A DNA stretch of 64,000 bases from Chitinophagales bacterium (GCA_020636545.1 JACJXS010000013.1:122867-186866); one strand, 5' to 3'. Shown: positions 1-8,638, numbered from the stretch's first letter. The notes: generated by a model not told the origin, from the sequence alone. Numbers and translations are program-made.

Positions 1-1446
1 TTTCTTCAAAATATTGAATTTAAACTATATACAAAAGATATCCCACCTCAAAAAACATTATCAAACCAACAAACGACTGAAGAAATTTTAATGTATGATA
101 TTATTCATGCAGTTTGGGAAAACGGCAAATGGACTGCCTATACGACCAACAAAACACTTTTGGGCGTTTATAAAGTTGGGAGTCCAACAATTATCCAAAA
201 TAGTAATGGTAAAAAATTATTCTTTATAGCAAATTTCCCTGGTTCAAAAGGCGGTACTGATTTATATCTATCTGAATTTATAAATGGAGAATGGTCTAAA
301 CCAAGAAATATGGGCAAAAATATAAATACACCATATAATGAATCCAATCCAGGAATGTTAGATGAAAATACACTTACCTATTCAACTAATGGAATAATAA
401 AAAAAGTCGATATCAATACATTTGTAATCGATAATGGTGGTGATCCACAATTTGATTTTACTGCACAAACAAATAATACAGTAGCAAATGCTCAGAAATT
501 AGCTGAACAAAAGTTAGCTGAACAGAAGTTAGCTGAACAAAAATTAGCAGAACAGAAACTAGCAGAACAGAAATTAGCTGAACAGAAACTAGCTGAACAA
601 AAATTAGCTGAACAGAAACTAGCAGAACAAAAATTAGCTGAACAGAAACTAGCAGAACAAAAATTAGCTGAACAGAAGTTAGCTGAACAGAAGTTGGCTG
701 AACAGAAATTGGCTGAACAGAAGTTAGCACAAGCTAAAGCAGAATTAGAAAAAAAGATAGCAGAACAGAAATTGGCGGAAGAACAATTAGCTGCTGCAAA
801 AGCAGAACTTGAACAAAAAGTTTCAAAACAAGTTGTTCCTGAAAAATCAAGCATATCTCAAGATAATACAGATGCTAAGTATGTTGAATTAATGAAAGCG
901 GCTCAAAAACTAAAAGAAGAAAAATTAGCGGAAGCAAAAGGAGAACAAACCAATACAGAACCTGAAAACTTAATTGATAAAATTATGCAAACAGCTCAAA
1001 AGTTGAATGCTCAAAATGAAGAAGAATTAAAATCAGAGGCTGCTCATAAAAGCAAAACAACTACAACTCCTAAGGTAACAACACCTACTACAACTCCAAA
1101 AGTAGTTGAAACTTCTAAACCAACAACACCAACTGCACCTAAAGAGACAACAACGGTTCAAACAAATAGTTCAAATACAATTAATGACGTAGAAAGTGTA
1201 GGTAAACTCTCTACTCCTGCTGCAAAAGCTATGTTCCCATTAGCAATTCAAATTGGAGCTTATATGAATCCTAATTGGAATATAATCAAACCAATGGGAG
1301 CTTTAGGACAACTAAGTACTTTCCAAAATGAATCAAACTTGAATGTAGTTTGGTTAACTGGCTTTAGTTCAAAAGAAGAAATGCTATCCACTTTAAGTAA
1401 AGTAAAAGCTAATAGTACTTTCAAAAATGCTTTTATCGTAAAATAA
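1..1446 (+). CDS. PD40/SPOR-like envelope protein with AEQKL repeat, 5' truncated
   Basis: The frame is open from base 1, so the N-terminus lies outside the window; the first internal ATG is at 91. The N-terminal visible part reads like a PD40/WD40-like beta-propeller blade of Bacteroidota envelope proteins (motif FPGSKGGTDLYLSE, then EWSKPRNMG). Next comes a helical Ala/Glu/Gln/Lys/Leu stretch with 15 perfect AEQKL pentads, a charged linker rich in Thr/Pro/Lys, and a C-terminal segment of about 70 residues beginning PLAIQIGAY that resembles a SPOR peptidoglycan-binding domain. A periplasmic or outer-membrane-associated role is inferred from these parts; the specific function is unknown. The gene converges on obg, sharing a hairpin. 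Confidence 0.7.
   Translation, partial: FLQNIEFKLYTKDIPPQKTLSNQQTTEEILMYDIIHAVWENGKWTAYTTNKTLLGVYKVGSPTIIQNSNGKKLFFIANFPGSKGGTDLYLSEFINGEWSKPRNMGKNINTPYNESNPGMLDENTLTYSTNGIIKKVDINTFVIDNGGDPQFDFTAQTNNTVANAQKLAEQKLAEQKLAEQKLAEQKLAEQKLAEQKLAEQKLAEQKLAEQKLAEQKLAEQKLAEQKLAEQKLAEQKLAEQKLAQAKAELEKKIAEQKLAEEQLAAAKAELEQKVSKQVVPEKSSISQDNTDAKYVELMKAAQKLKEEKLAEAKGEQTNTEPENLIDKIMQTAQKLNAQNEEELKSEAAHKSKTTTTPKVTTPTTTPKVVETSKPTTPTAPKETTTVQTNSSNTINDVESVGKLSTPAAKAMFPLAIQIGAYMNPNWNIIKPMGALGQLSTFQNESNLNVVWLTGFSSKEEMLSTLSKVKANSTFKNAFIVK
502..726 (+). repeat. 15-bp tandem repeat, 15 units, encoding AEQKL
   Basis: Fifteen consecutive 15-bp units code for the pentapeptide AEQKL (225 bp exactly). Units differ only at synonymous positions (caa/cag, aaa/aag, tta/cta/ttg, gct/gca), and combinations of variants recur in runs, which suggests amplification by slippage or unequal exchange. 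The product should be a long, highly charged alpha helix acting as a spacer. Degenerate relatives (AKAELEKKIAEQKLAEEQLAAAKAELEQK) follow directly, split here only by description. Confidence 0.95.
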
Positions 1447-1457
1447 ATAAGAGAAAA

Positions 1458-1493
1458 CAACTAATGAATGAATGATTATTCATTCATTAGTTG
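1458..1493. terminator. Bidirectional hairpin between convergent genes, overlapping obg stop
   Basis: A perfect 16-bp inverted repeat (arms CAACTAATGAATGAAT and ATTCATTCATTAGTTG, loop GATT) lies between the upstream plus-strand gene and obg. The obg stop codon (plus-strand tta at 1476-1478) and its last few codons are inside the hairpin. There is no strong T tract on either side, so terminator function is inferred from position and symmetry. Confidence 0.55.
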
Positions 1494-2468
1494 CCATAAT
1501 TGGTCTTTCAATTCCATCAATCCATCTCCACTTTGGGCTGAAAAGAATACAGATTTTATTTTTTTGGGCAATTCTTTTTTGATTAAATTTTTCAATTCTG
1601 CGTCTAAGTAATCTGACTTACTAATTCCAAGCAATTTCTTTTTATAGGCTAATTCAGGATTGTATAACTTTAGTTCTTTTTCTAATATTTTAAGTTCTTT
1701 TTTTATATCATCACAATCGGCAGGTATTACAAACAACAAAACTGAATTTCGTTCAATATGTCTTAAAAAACGCAACCCTAAGCCTTTTCCTTTAGAAGCA
1801 CCTTCAATAATACCAGGAATATCTGCCATCACAAATGATAAATTATCACGATAACTTACAACGCCAACACTCGGAACCAATGTGGTAAATGCATAATCGC
1901 CAATTTCAGGTTTGGCAGCACTCAATACAGACAATAAAGTTGATTTACCAGCATTTGGAAACCCAACTAAACCAACATCTGCGAGTACTTTTAATTCTAA
2001 TATTTTCCAACCTTCAACACCTGGCAATCCTGGTTGTGCGTAATGCGGTGCTTGGTTAGTAGATGTTTTAAAATGATTATTTCCTAAACCTCCTTTGCCT
2101 CCTTTTAACCAAATCACTTCTTGTCCATCTTCCATAATTTCCACTTCCTTCTCTCCTGTTTCTGCATCTTTTCCAACAGTTCCAAGCGGAACTTCTAAAA
2201 TAATATCATCACCTTGTTTTCCATATCTCAACGCACCTTTTCCACCTTCTCCATTTTGTGCTTTAACGTGTTTTTGAAATTTTAAATGTAATAAAGTCCA
2301 AAGTTGCTTATTCCCTCTTAAAATAATATGACCACCACGTCCTCCATCGCCGCCATCTGGTCCACCTTTAGGAACATATTTCTCCCTTCTAAAATGTGCT
2401 GAACCGGGACCACCATCGCCAGATTTTGTAAAGATTTTTACATAGTCAATAAAATTGTTTCCTTCCAT
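1476..2468 (-). CDS. obg: Obg/CgtA ribosome-associated GTPase
   Basis: Obg is a conserved GTPase that acts in large ribosomal subunit maturation and stress control. The N-terminal Obg fold is glycine-rich (GDGGPGSAHFRREK, GGDGGRGGHI), followed by the G domain with G1 GFPNAGKST, G2 TTLVP, G3 ADIPG and an atypical G4 SKSD in place of NKxD. The frame is open from an ATG at 2492, but the ATG at 2468 (MEGNNFIDYVKIF) fits the family start, giving 330 residues. The gene stands alone on the minus strand behind a 150-bp gap from the adenosyltransferase gene, and its 3' end lies in a hairpin. Confidence 0.93.
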   Translation of the reverse strand: MEGNNFIDYVKIFTKSGDGGPGSAHFRREKYVPKGGPDGGDGGRGGHIILRGNKQLWTLLHLKFQKHVKAQNGEGGKGALRYGKQGDDIILEVPLGTVGKDAETGEKEVEIMEDGQEVIWLKGGKGGLGNNHFKTSTNQAPHYAQPGLPGVEGWKILELKVLADVGLVGFPNAGKSTLLSVLSAAKPEIGDYAFTTLVPSVGVVSYRDNLSFVMADIPGIIEGASKGKGLGLRFLRHIERNSVLLFVIPADCDDIKKELKILEKELKLYNPELAYKKKLLGISKSDYLDAELKNLIKKELPKKIKSVFFSAQSGDGLMELKDQLWQLMNE

Positions 2469-2618
2469 AATTTGAATGGGTAAAATTACCATAAATAAAT
2501 GGAATTAAGCTTAAAACCAATATAATATAATCTATAAGAATTTAAACCCTATAAAAAATGACTAAATATAAGTACTTCTAAAAATGAATAAAATGTAAAT
2601 TATAAAAACTTTTGTATT

Positions 2619-3185
2619 TTATTTTCTTAATCTTCCTAACCAAATAATTTCAACTGATTTTGAAATATAATTAATATATCGTGATAAAACAAATAAATAA
2701 TCTGATAAACGATTCAGGTATTTAATTAAAATAGGCTCAACAGACTCTTGATGACTTAGTAAAACTGCCGAACGCTCGGCTCTCCTACACACTGTTCTTG
2801 CTATATGTGTATGTGCAGCAATTATATTTCCACCTGGTAAGATAAAAAATTTTAATTCTGGTAATTCTTCAGTCCATTTATCTATTTGTTGTTCTAAAAT
2901 ATTGATATAATCTTCTTTTATTTCTGGTAATGCCAATTTTTCTTTACCTAATTGTTTTGCTAAATGAGCACCAATATCAAACAATATTTCTTGAATTTCG
3001 TGTAATTGTTCAACTGTTTCAGGTAATAATTTTTGTTCGTTCAGTAAGGAAACAACAACACCAATCGAAGAGTTAAGCTCATCTACATTTCCATAACTAT
3101 CAATCTTTATATCGGATTTAGAAACTCGTTGCCCACCATATAAAGCAGTATCTCCCAAGTCGCCAGTTTTTGTATATACTTTCAT
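2619..3185 (-). CDS. PduO-type cob(I)alamin adenosyltransferase
   Basis: The protein (188 aa) should transfer the adenosyl group of ATP to cob(I)alamin to make coenzyme B12. The N-terminus MKVYTKTGDLGDTALYGG is the ATP-binding signature of the PduO family, and CRRAERSAV near residue 135 is its conserved Arg/Glu motif. Length fits the family. It follows the ABC ATPase gene by 50 bp on the same strand. No cobalamin riboswitch was seen upstream. Known members also feed methylmalonyl-CoA mutase; no such partner is in this window. Confidence 0.9.
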   Translation of the reverse strand: MKVYTKTGDLGDTALYGGQRVSKSDIKIDSYGNVDELNSSIGVVVSLLNEQKLLPETVEQLHEIQEILFDIGAHLAKQLGKEKLALPEIKEDYINILEQQIDKWTEELPELKFFILPGGNIIAAHTHIARTVCRRAERSAVLLSHQESVEPILIKYLNRLSDYLFVLSRYINYISKSVEIIWLGRLRK

Positions 3186-3235
3186 TTTTATCTAATTTTG
3201 AAATTATAAATTTAAAATCTGCTTATTCAAGTAAA

Positions 3236-3922
3236 TTATCTATTATTTGGCAAATCGCTTTCAATCAGCCCATCTCTTAAACGTACAATTCTATGTGTGT
3301 ATTTTGCAATATCTTCTTCGTGTGTAACTAAAACAACTGTATTTCCCAATCGCTGAATTTCGTCAAATAATGCCATAATTTCATACGAAGTTTTAGAATC
3401 CAAATTTCCAGTTGGTTCGTCTGCTAAAATCAGTGATGGAAAATTAACTAAAGCACGAGCAACTGCAACACGTTGTCTTTGTCCACCAGATAATTCATTA
3501 GGCTTATGTTTCATTCTTTCAGCTAATCCAACTTGCTCTAAAACTTCTTTTGCTCGCTCTTCTCTTTTAGATTTATTCCAACCTGCATACACCAAAGGTA
3601 AAGCAACATTATCTAATGTACTTAATCGAGGAATCAAATTAAAAGTCTGAAATACAAAACCAATTTGTTTATTGCGAATTGTTGCCAAGTCATTATCGTT
3701 CATACTACTAACATCAATATTATTCAACAAATATTGACCTGAACTTGGTGTATCCAAGCAACCTAAAATATTCATCAAAGTTGATTTTCCAGAACCAGAA
3801 GGTCCCATCAATGCAACATATTCATTTTTTTGGATTTGTAAATCTACACCCTTCAATGCTTGAATTAGTTCATCTCCTAATTTGAACTCTCTTTTTATAT
3901 TTTGTATATCTATTATTTTCAA
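3236..3922 (-). CDS. ABC transporter ATPase, MacB/LolD type
   Basis: A 228-residue ATP-binding subunit with Walker A GPSGSGKST, Q-loop QTFNLI, signature LSGGQRQRVAVARAL, Walker B LILADEPTGNLD and H-loop VTHEE. The sequence class matches the LolD/MacB/FtsE group, which energises lipoprotein release, macrolide efflux or similar mechanotransmission permeases. No permease gene is adjacent, so the partner must be encoded elsewhere. It lies 33 bp downstream of the MarR gene and probably shares its transcript, so it may be a MarR-controlled efflux component. Confidence 0.88.
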   Translation of the reverse strand: MKIIDIQNIKREFKLGDELIQALKGVDLQIQKNEYVALMGPSGSGKSTLMNILGCLDTPSSGQYLLNNIDVSSMNDNDLATIRNKQIGFVFQTFNLIPRLSTLDNVALPLVYAGWNKSKREERAKEVLEQVGLAERMKHKPNELSGGQRQRVAVARALVNFPSLILADEPTGNLDSKTSYEIMALFDEIQRLGNTVVLVTHEEDIAKYTHRIVRLRDGLIESDLPNNR

Positions 3923-3955
3923 GAAAAAATGCTTAGTTAGTTCAAGGTAAATATA

Positions 3956-4429
3956 TTATTTATTTCTTTGTTGATTAACTTTTTCCTGAATTTTATTAAT
4001 AGCAGACGGAATTTTTTCCAATACATTAAAAAATCCGATTAAATCATTTTCAGATATATCTTCTTTTACATTTTTCTCCAAATTAAATACGGATTTCAAT
4101 GCATATTTACGAAGTTTTTTTCCTTGTTCAGTTAATACAATATTAACTATCCGAGAATCTGAATGATTTTTTCTTCTTTCTAAAATTCCTTTACTTTCTA
4201 ATTCTTTCAAAATTCTGGATAAACTATTGGGTTCCATTCCAATTCTAGGAGCAATTTTAGTAACTGGTACACCTTCTTCTTCGTACAAAGCCAACAAAAC
4301 GAAAGCCATAGAAATTGTACCTCCAAATTTTGCAGTCATTTCATTATATAATTTCGCAATAATCAACCAAGATTTCCTAACATTATAAATGACCATTTTA
4401 TCAGCAGCTTCTTTAAATAAATCCTCCAT
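3956..4429 (-). CDS. MarR-family transcriptional regulator
   Basis: A 157-residue winged-helix regulator. The central region (ALYEEEGVPVTKIAPRIG, then SLSRILKELESKGILERR and a wing with DSRIVNIVLTEQGKKL) is the MarR DNA-binding core, flanked by dimerisation helices. MarR proteins commonly repress their own gene and neighbouring efflux genes, with ligand release. The first gene of a minus-strand run with the ABC ATPase; a perfect 14-bp palindrome upstream is a likely self-operator. Confidence 0.87.
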   Translation of the reverse strand: MEDLFKEAADKMVIYNVRKSWLIIAKLYNEMTAKFGGTISMAFVLLALYEEEGVPVTKIAPRIGMEPNSLSRILKELESKGILERRKNHSDSRIVNIVLTEQGKKLRKYALKSVFNLEKNVKEDISENDLIGFFNVLEKIPSAINKIQEKVNQQRNK

Positions 4430-4469
4430 CTATCCTTCGTTTTTTGTGTAAAAATAACATACTATCTGA

Positions 4470-4489
4470 CAAATACAATGCATGCATTG
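4470..4489 (-). promoter_or_regulatory. Probable MarR operator with overlapping -7-like element
   Basis: CAATGCATGCATTG at 4476-4489 is a perfect 14-bp palindrome, 46 bp upstream of the MarR start. It touches a minus-strand TGTATTTG (4470-4477), one base off the Bacteroidota -7 consensus TAnnTTTG. Repression by occlusion is inferred. Confidence 0.45.
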
Positions 4490-4562
4490 AAAAAATAGTT
4501 AAAATAAAAGATTTTTATCTATTTTAATTTAGTAATATATTTCTGGGTATTCTTGCTTACAA

Positions 4563-4585
4563 AAAATGCAACACAGTTGCATTTT
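4563..4585. promoter_or_regulatory. Fur/Zur-like operator palindrome
   Basis: Arms AAAATGCAAC and GTTGCATTTT are perfectly complementary around the spacer ACA. The size and odd-spacer symmetry resemble binding sites of Fur-family metalloregulators. It overlaps the TTG (4577-4579) that serves as the -33 element of the TonB receptor promoter, the position expected for a repressor site. Assignment to Zur, Fur or another regulator is inference. Confidence 0.5.
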
Positions 4586-4605
4586 AAATAATTTGTTTAT
4601 ATTTG
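4577..4605 (+). promoter_or_regulatory. Promoter of TonB receptor gene
   Basis: TTG at 4577-4579 and TATATTTG at 4598-4605 match the Bacteroidota -33/-7 elements with 18 bp between. The -7 element ends only 7 bases before the ATG at 4613, so the mRNA leader is probably absent or a few bases long. Confidence 0.6.
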
Positions 4606-4612
4606 CAAAATA

Positions 4613-6913
4613 ATGCGATTTATTATCTCTATTATTTTTTTACTTTTCACAAATAAATTACTCGCTTCAGATTGTTATTATACACTAAATGGACAAATAT
4701 TTAATCAGTATAACACGCCATTAGAATTTGTAGAAATTAAAATATTAGAAAATCAAACATTGATAAAAAGTGATGAACAAGGAAAATTCGTTATTCCTAA
4801 TTTATGTATTCAAACTTACCATTTTGAATTTAATCATATCAATTGTCAAACAGATACGATAATTATTCATATTAAAGGCGATAGAAAACAAACTTTTTAT
4901 TTAGAACAACTTGTTTATTTTTTAGATGAATTCACTAAAACGGATGCTAAACTCAGCGATAATTTGCAGATGACAAATACGATTAATAAGTTTTCAATGC
5001 AACAACTCTCTGGAAAAGACCTAGCACAAGCAATACAAGCCATTAATGGAATAAGAGTTATAAAATCAGGTTCAAACATTAACAAACCAATGTTTAATGG
5101 TTTTTATGGCGATAGAATTACATTAGTAAATAATGGTGTTCTTTTTCAATCACAAGATTGGGGTACTGATCATGCTCCTGAAATTGCGATTAGCAATATT
5201 AATAAAATTGAGATTTTAAATAATAGTCAAACAGTCGAATATTCCACTCAAAATATCGGTGCAACAATAACTATTGACAATCCATTGATTTCATACAAAG
5301 ATGCAATTAAATTTGGCTTGTCTTATGGATTACAAAGTAACGGTTGGCAAAATTCATTAGCCACTTATTTTCAAAAATCATTTAAAAAACAATATGCTTT
5401 CCGAATACAAACTGCTTTTAAAAAAAGTGCAGATTTGCACACTCCAAGATACACATTAAGCAATACAGCACAACAAGAAACAAGTCTATCCTTTCAACAA
5501 AAGTTCAATATAAAGAAGTCAACAATTCAAACAATTTATAGTTTATTCAGTAATGAGAATGGAATTTTGCTTGCTGCACATATTGGCAATATTGAAGATT
5601 TGAAAAATGCCATCAACTCAGATACCCCAATTATCATTGAACCAGCTAGTTATAAAATAAAAAATCCCAAACAATTTACGCAACATCACTTATTAGATAT
5701 TAAATTAGTACAGCCTTTACGAAAGCACCATTTTATTGAATATCGAACTAATTTTCAAAATAATAGAAGACAAGAATATGATATTCGTAGAGGTAATCGT
5801 TCTTCAACTCCAGCTTTAAATATGCATTTAATAAGCTATTACGGAAAGCTCGTAAATCACAGTGAAAAGTATTTAAAAACAAATTGGAAATGGCATCAAA
5901 AAAGTGGACTTATTTACCAATATAAAAACAATACCAACGATCCAAATACTGGAATTATTCCAATTATTCCTGATTATCTACAATATAATTTTGCCATTTT
6001 TTCTATTCAAGAATTTTTTAAAAATAATATATCTTTTGATGTCGGAGTGCGATATGAAAATCAACAATTAAATAGTTATACTTTTAATAAGAAAGAACTA
6101 ATTATTTACAAGAAAAATTATAATACCTACAATTTTACTGCAAATTTCAGTTATTTACAAAAATATTTTGATTACCAAACAAGCATTTCTCTATCTTCAA
6201 AAGCTCCAAACATCAGCGAGTTATTTAGCAATGGATTACATCATGGAACGGCAACAATTGAGTATGGGAATAAAATGCTAAAAATTGAAAATTCTTATGC
6301 TCTTTCAAACGCATTCAACTTAAAATATAGAAAATATATACTATTGAATATCGACTATAAATTGCAATATTTAAAAAACTTTATCTATTTACAGCCTAAT
6401 AGTGATTTTTTATTGACAATCAAAGGTGCATTTCCTATATTTCAATATCAATCCACCAATGCGTTTTTTAATAATATTAAGATACATACACAAATCAATA
6501 TAACCGATTATTTTCAATTTCAGTTTCAATCTAATTTAATAAGAGCCAAAAACTTAAAAACTAAAGATTATATCGTAAACATTCCTGCAGACCAACTAAA
6601 GTTTGGATTAAAGTTTTATGGTGATACTAAAGTTCTTAAAAATGCATACCTACAAATTAATGGTGATTATATTCTAAAGCAGAAAAGAACACCTAAATTA
6701 ATTAAGGATTACAAAGATGTTCCTAATGCCTATTTTCTACTTAATTTACAATTAGGCACATCTGTCGGGAAAGCAAACAAAATAATGTTGTCATTTGCAG
6801 CTGAGAATATCTTAAATAAAAACTACAGAGATTATCTTAATAGATTTCGATACTTCACAGATGAAATCGGCTTTAATTTTCTATTTAAAATTAATTATTT
6901 CCTTAATCACTAA
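4613..6913 (+). CDS. TonB-dependent outer-membrane receptor
   Basis: The protein (766 aa) starts with a signal peptide (about residues 1-18, MRFIISIIFLLFTNKLLAS), followed by a carboxypeptidase-regulatory-like beta-sandwich (about 22-105), a plug domain (about 115-225, with INKPMFNGFYGDRITLVNNG) and a long C-terminal beta-barrel. It should carry a bound substrate through the outer membrane using TonB energy. The next gene encodes a lipoprotein 5 bp downstream, and the promoter carries a Fur/Zur-like palindrome, so metal (zinc or iron complex) uptake is the best inference. Nothing in the sequence fixes the ligand; a B12 or other substrate is possible. Confidence 0.85.
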   Translation: MRFIISIIFLLFTNKLLASDCYYTLNGQIFNQYNTPLEFVEIKILENQTLIKSDEQGKFVIPNLCIQTYHFEFNHINCQTDTIIIHIKGDRKQTFYLEQLVYFLDEFTKTDAKLSDNLQMTNTINKFSMQQLSGKDLAQAIQAINGIRVIKSGSNINKPMFNGFYGDRITLVNNGVLFQSQDWGTDHAPEIAISNINKIEILNNSQTVEYSTQNIGATITIDNPLISYKDAIKFGLSYGLQSNGWQNSLATYFQKSFKKQYAFRIQTAFKKSADLHTPRYTLSNTAQQETSLSFQQKFNIKKSTIQTIYSLFSNENGILLAAHIGNIEDLKNAINSDTPIIIEPASYKIKNPKQFTQHHLLDIKLVQPLRKHHFIEYRTNFQNNRRQEYDIRRGNRSSTPALNMHLISYYGKLVNHSEKYLKTNWKWHQKSGLIYQYKNNTNDPNTGIIPIIPDYLQYNFAIFSIQEFFKNNISFDVGVRYENQQLNSYTFNKKELIIYKKNYNTYNFTANFSYLQKYFDYQTSISLSSKAPNISELFSNGLHHGTATIEYGNKMLKIENSYALSNAFNLKYRKYILLNIDYKLQYLKNFIYLQPNSDFLLTIKGAFPIFQYQSTNAFFNNIKIHTQINITDYFQFQFQSNLIRAKNLKTKDYIVNIPADQLKFGLKFYGDTKVLKNAYLQINGDYILKQKRTPKLIKDYKDVPNAYFLLNLQLGTSVGKANKIMLSFAAENILNKNYRDYLNRFRYFTDEIGFNFLFKINYFLNH

Positions 6914-6918
6914 ATATT

Positions 6919-7470
6919 ATGAAATATACAACTACGCAAACGCTATTACTTATTTTTTCTAGTGTCATTCTATTACAGTGTACAAAACAACCCTTACCTA
7001 TTAATGAAAATGAATTAATAACTCGAGTACAATTAACTTTCACAGATACTTTAGGCGAATCAAGTTCATTTTTGTATTGCATAAATGATGGCATATTTGG
7101 AAATAAAAAAGATACCATTTCTTTGATGAAGAATAAGACTTATAGTTTAGAAATATCTTTTTACAATGTTCAAAGTGCTTCTGTGGTGGACAGTATCAAT
7201 AATGAAATTTTAGAAGAAGCTGAAGAACATCAGATTTTTATACAATCTATTACAATTGATAGTTTTAAATATATGGACGAAGACAATAATGCTTATCCAA
7301 TTGGTTTAAAAACACTTATAAAAACAAATAATATATTATCATTAGAATATTTCCGAATTATCCTAATCCATCAACCCAACAAAAAAGGCTTAGCTGTTGC
7401 ACAAAATCAAGTTAAAAATGCTGGAGGTGCGACAGATGTTGATATTTCATTTTTAATAAAACTTCATTAA
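6919..7470 (+). CDS. Lipoprotein partner of TonB receptor
   Basis: A 183-residue predicted lipoprotein: hydrophobic leader with lipobox VILLQC at residues 16-21, mature N-terminus beginning CTKQPLP. It contains a beta-rich domain and the acidic/His motif EILEEAEEHQIF, which could bind a metal. The family resembles small lipoproteins that follow TonB receptors in other Bacteroidota, but I do not recognise a named domain. It starts 5 bp after the receptor gene and is surely co-transcribed, so it likely acts with the receptor in substrate capture at the cell surface or in the periplasm. Confidence 0.7.
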   Translation: MKYTTTQTLLLIFSSVILLQCTKQPLPINENELITRVQLTFTDTLGESSSFLYCINDGIFGNKKDTISLMKNKTYSLEISFYNVQSASVVDSINNEILEEAEEHQIFIQSITIDSFKYMDEDNNAYPIGLKTLIKTNNILSLEYFRIILIHQPNKKGLAVAQNQVKNAGGATDVDISFLIKLH

Positions 7471-7529
7471 AAGCCACCCATAAGCAAAACTTCAAGGAAT
7501 AATCCATTAAAATAACAAGAAAATAAACG

Positions 7530-7537
7530 TACCTTTG
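7530..7537 (+). promoter_or_regulatory. -7 element of the cysteine synthase-family gene
   Basis: TACCTTTG matches TAnnTTTG and ends 4 bases before the ATG at 7542, implying a leaderless or nearly leaderless transcript. No clear -33 TTG was seen. Confidence 0.5.
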
Positions 7538-7541
7538 TGTT

Positions 7542-8528
7542 ATGCAAATTTATAACAACATATTAGAAACCATAGGCAATACACCAATTGTAAAATTAAA
7601 CAAAATAACAGCTCACATACCTGCCACAGTTTGCGTAAAAGTTGAATATGGTAATCCAGGAAATTCCATTAAAGATAGAATGGCATTAAAAATGGTAATT
7701 GATGCTGAAAATGACGGAAGATTAAAACCTGGAGGAACTATTATTGAATGTACATCTGGAAATACAGGAATGGGCTTAGCAATTGTTGCTGCAGTTCGTG
7801 GCTACAAATGTATTTTTACAACTACTGACAAACAATCCAAAGAAAAATTTGATATGTTGCGTGCTTTAGGTGCAGAAGTAATTGTTTGTCCTACAAATGT
7901 AAGTGCAGATGATGAACGCTCCTATTATTCGATTGCAAAAAGATTAGCGACTGAAATTCCAAATTCAATTTGGATGAACCAATACGACAATTTATCCAAT
8001 AGACAAGCACATTATGAAAGCACAGGCCCCGAAATCTGGAAGCAAACAGATGGAAAAATTACACATTTTGTTGTAGGCATTGGCACTGGTGGAACTGTAA
8101 CTGGAACATCAAAATATTTAAAAGAACAAAATCCAAATATAAAAACTTGGGGTATTGATACTTATGGCTCTATTTTAAAACAATACCACGAAACTGGCAC
8201 TTTTGATCCATCAGAAATTCATAGTTATATTACCGAAGGAATTGGCGAGGATATTATTCCTCAAAATTATGATTTCAGTTTGATTGATTTTATTGAAAAG
8301 GTTACTGACAAAGAAGCCGCTTTGATGCAAAGAAGATTAGCTGTCGAAGAAGGTTTGTTTTTGGGTAATTCCGCAGGTTCTGCTGTGCAAGGCTTATTGC
8401 AATTGCACAAAAAGTTTCCATTAACTAAAGATGATTTGGTAATAATCGTTACGCACGACCATGGTTCTCGTTATGTAGGAAAATTCTTTAACGACGAATG
8501 GATGCGTGAAAAAGGTTTTATAAACTAG
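7542..8528 (+). CDS. PLP-dependent cysteine synthase / cystathionine beta-synthase family enzyme
   Basis: A 328-residue fold-type II PLP enzyme. NPGNSIKDR carries the Schiff-base lysine near residue 43, SGNTGMGLA the substrate loop, GTGGTVTG the phosphate-binding loop and GNSAGSA the C-terminal PLP contact. The C-terminal end (GSRYVGKFFNDEWM, then KGF) resembles cystathionine beta-synthase more than CysK, yet there are no CBS domains. It therefore either forms cysteine from O-acetylserine and sulfide or cystathionine from serine and homocysteine; the sequence does not decide. It is a single gene with its own promoter. Confidence 0.85.
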   Translation: MQIYNNILETIGNTPIVKLNKITAHIPATVCVKVEYGNPGNSIKDRMALKMVIDAENDGRLKPGGTIIECTSGNTGMGLAIVAAVRGYKCIFTTTDKQSKEKFDMLRALGAEVIVCPTNVSADDERSYYSIAKRLATEIPNSIWMNQYDNLSNRQAHYESTGPEIWKQTDGKITHFVVGIGTGGTVTGTSKYLKEQNPNIKTWGIDTYGSILKQYHETGTFDPSEIHSYITEGIGEDIIPQNYDFSLIDFIEKVTDKEAALMQRRLAVEEGLFLGNSAGSAVQGLLQLHKKFPLTKDDLVIIVTHDHGSRYVGKFFNDEWMREKGFIN

Positions 8529-8550
8529 ATGATTTCAAACATCTTTTTTG
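8527..8550 (+). terminator. Weak intrinsic terminator
   Basis: A 5-bp stem (AGATG/CATCT) with an 8-base loop is followed by a T run at 8545-8549, starting at the stop codon of the cysteine synthase-family gene. Confidence 0.4.
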
Positions 8551-8593
8551 TTAAAAATATGATAATGTATTTTTAGATTTTATTAAATATCAC

Positions 8594-8601
8594 TATTTTT
8601 G
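8594..8601 (+). promoter_or_regulatory. -7 element of the GMC oxidoreductase gene
   Basis: TATTTTTG matches TAnnTTTG 37 bases upstream of the ATG at 8639. Confidence 0.4.
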
Positions 8602-8638
8602 GCTAATTACAAAACACTAATCAATAAATAGTATATTT

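Noticed and set aside
502..726. Tandem repeat as a CRISPR array
   Set aside because: The units are contiguous 15-mers inside a coding frame with no unique spacers.
458..854. Opposite-strand reading frames across the AEQKL array
   Set aside because: They are products of the 15-bp period, rich in Ser/Cys/Phe or Leu/Val repeats, with no signals; the plus-strand protein explains the region.
3186..4612. Cobalamin riboswitch for the adenosyltransferase or TonB receptor
   Set aside because: No B12-box-like sequence was seen, and the receptor leader is too short to hold one.
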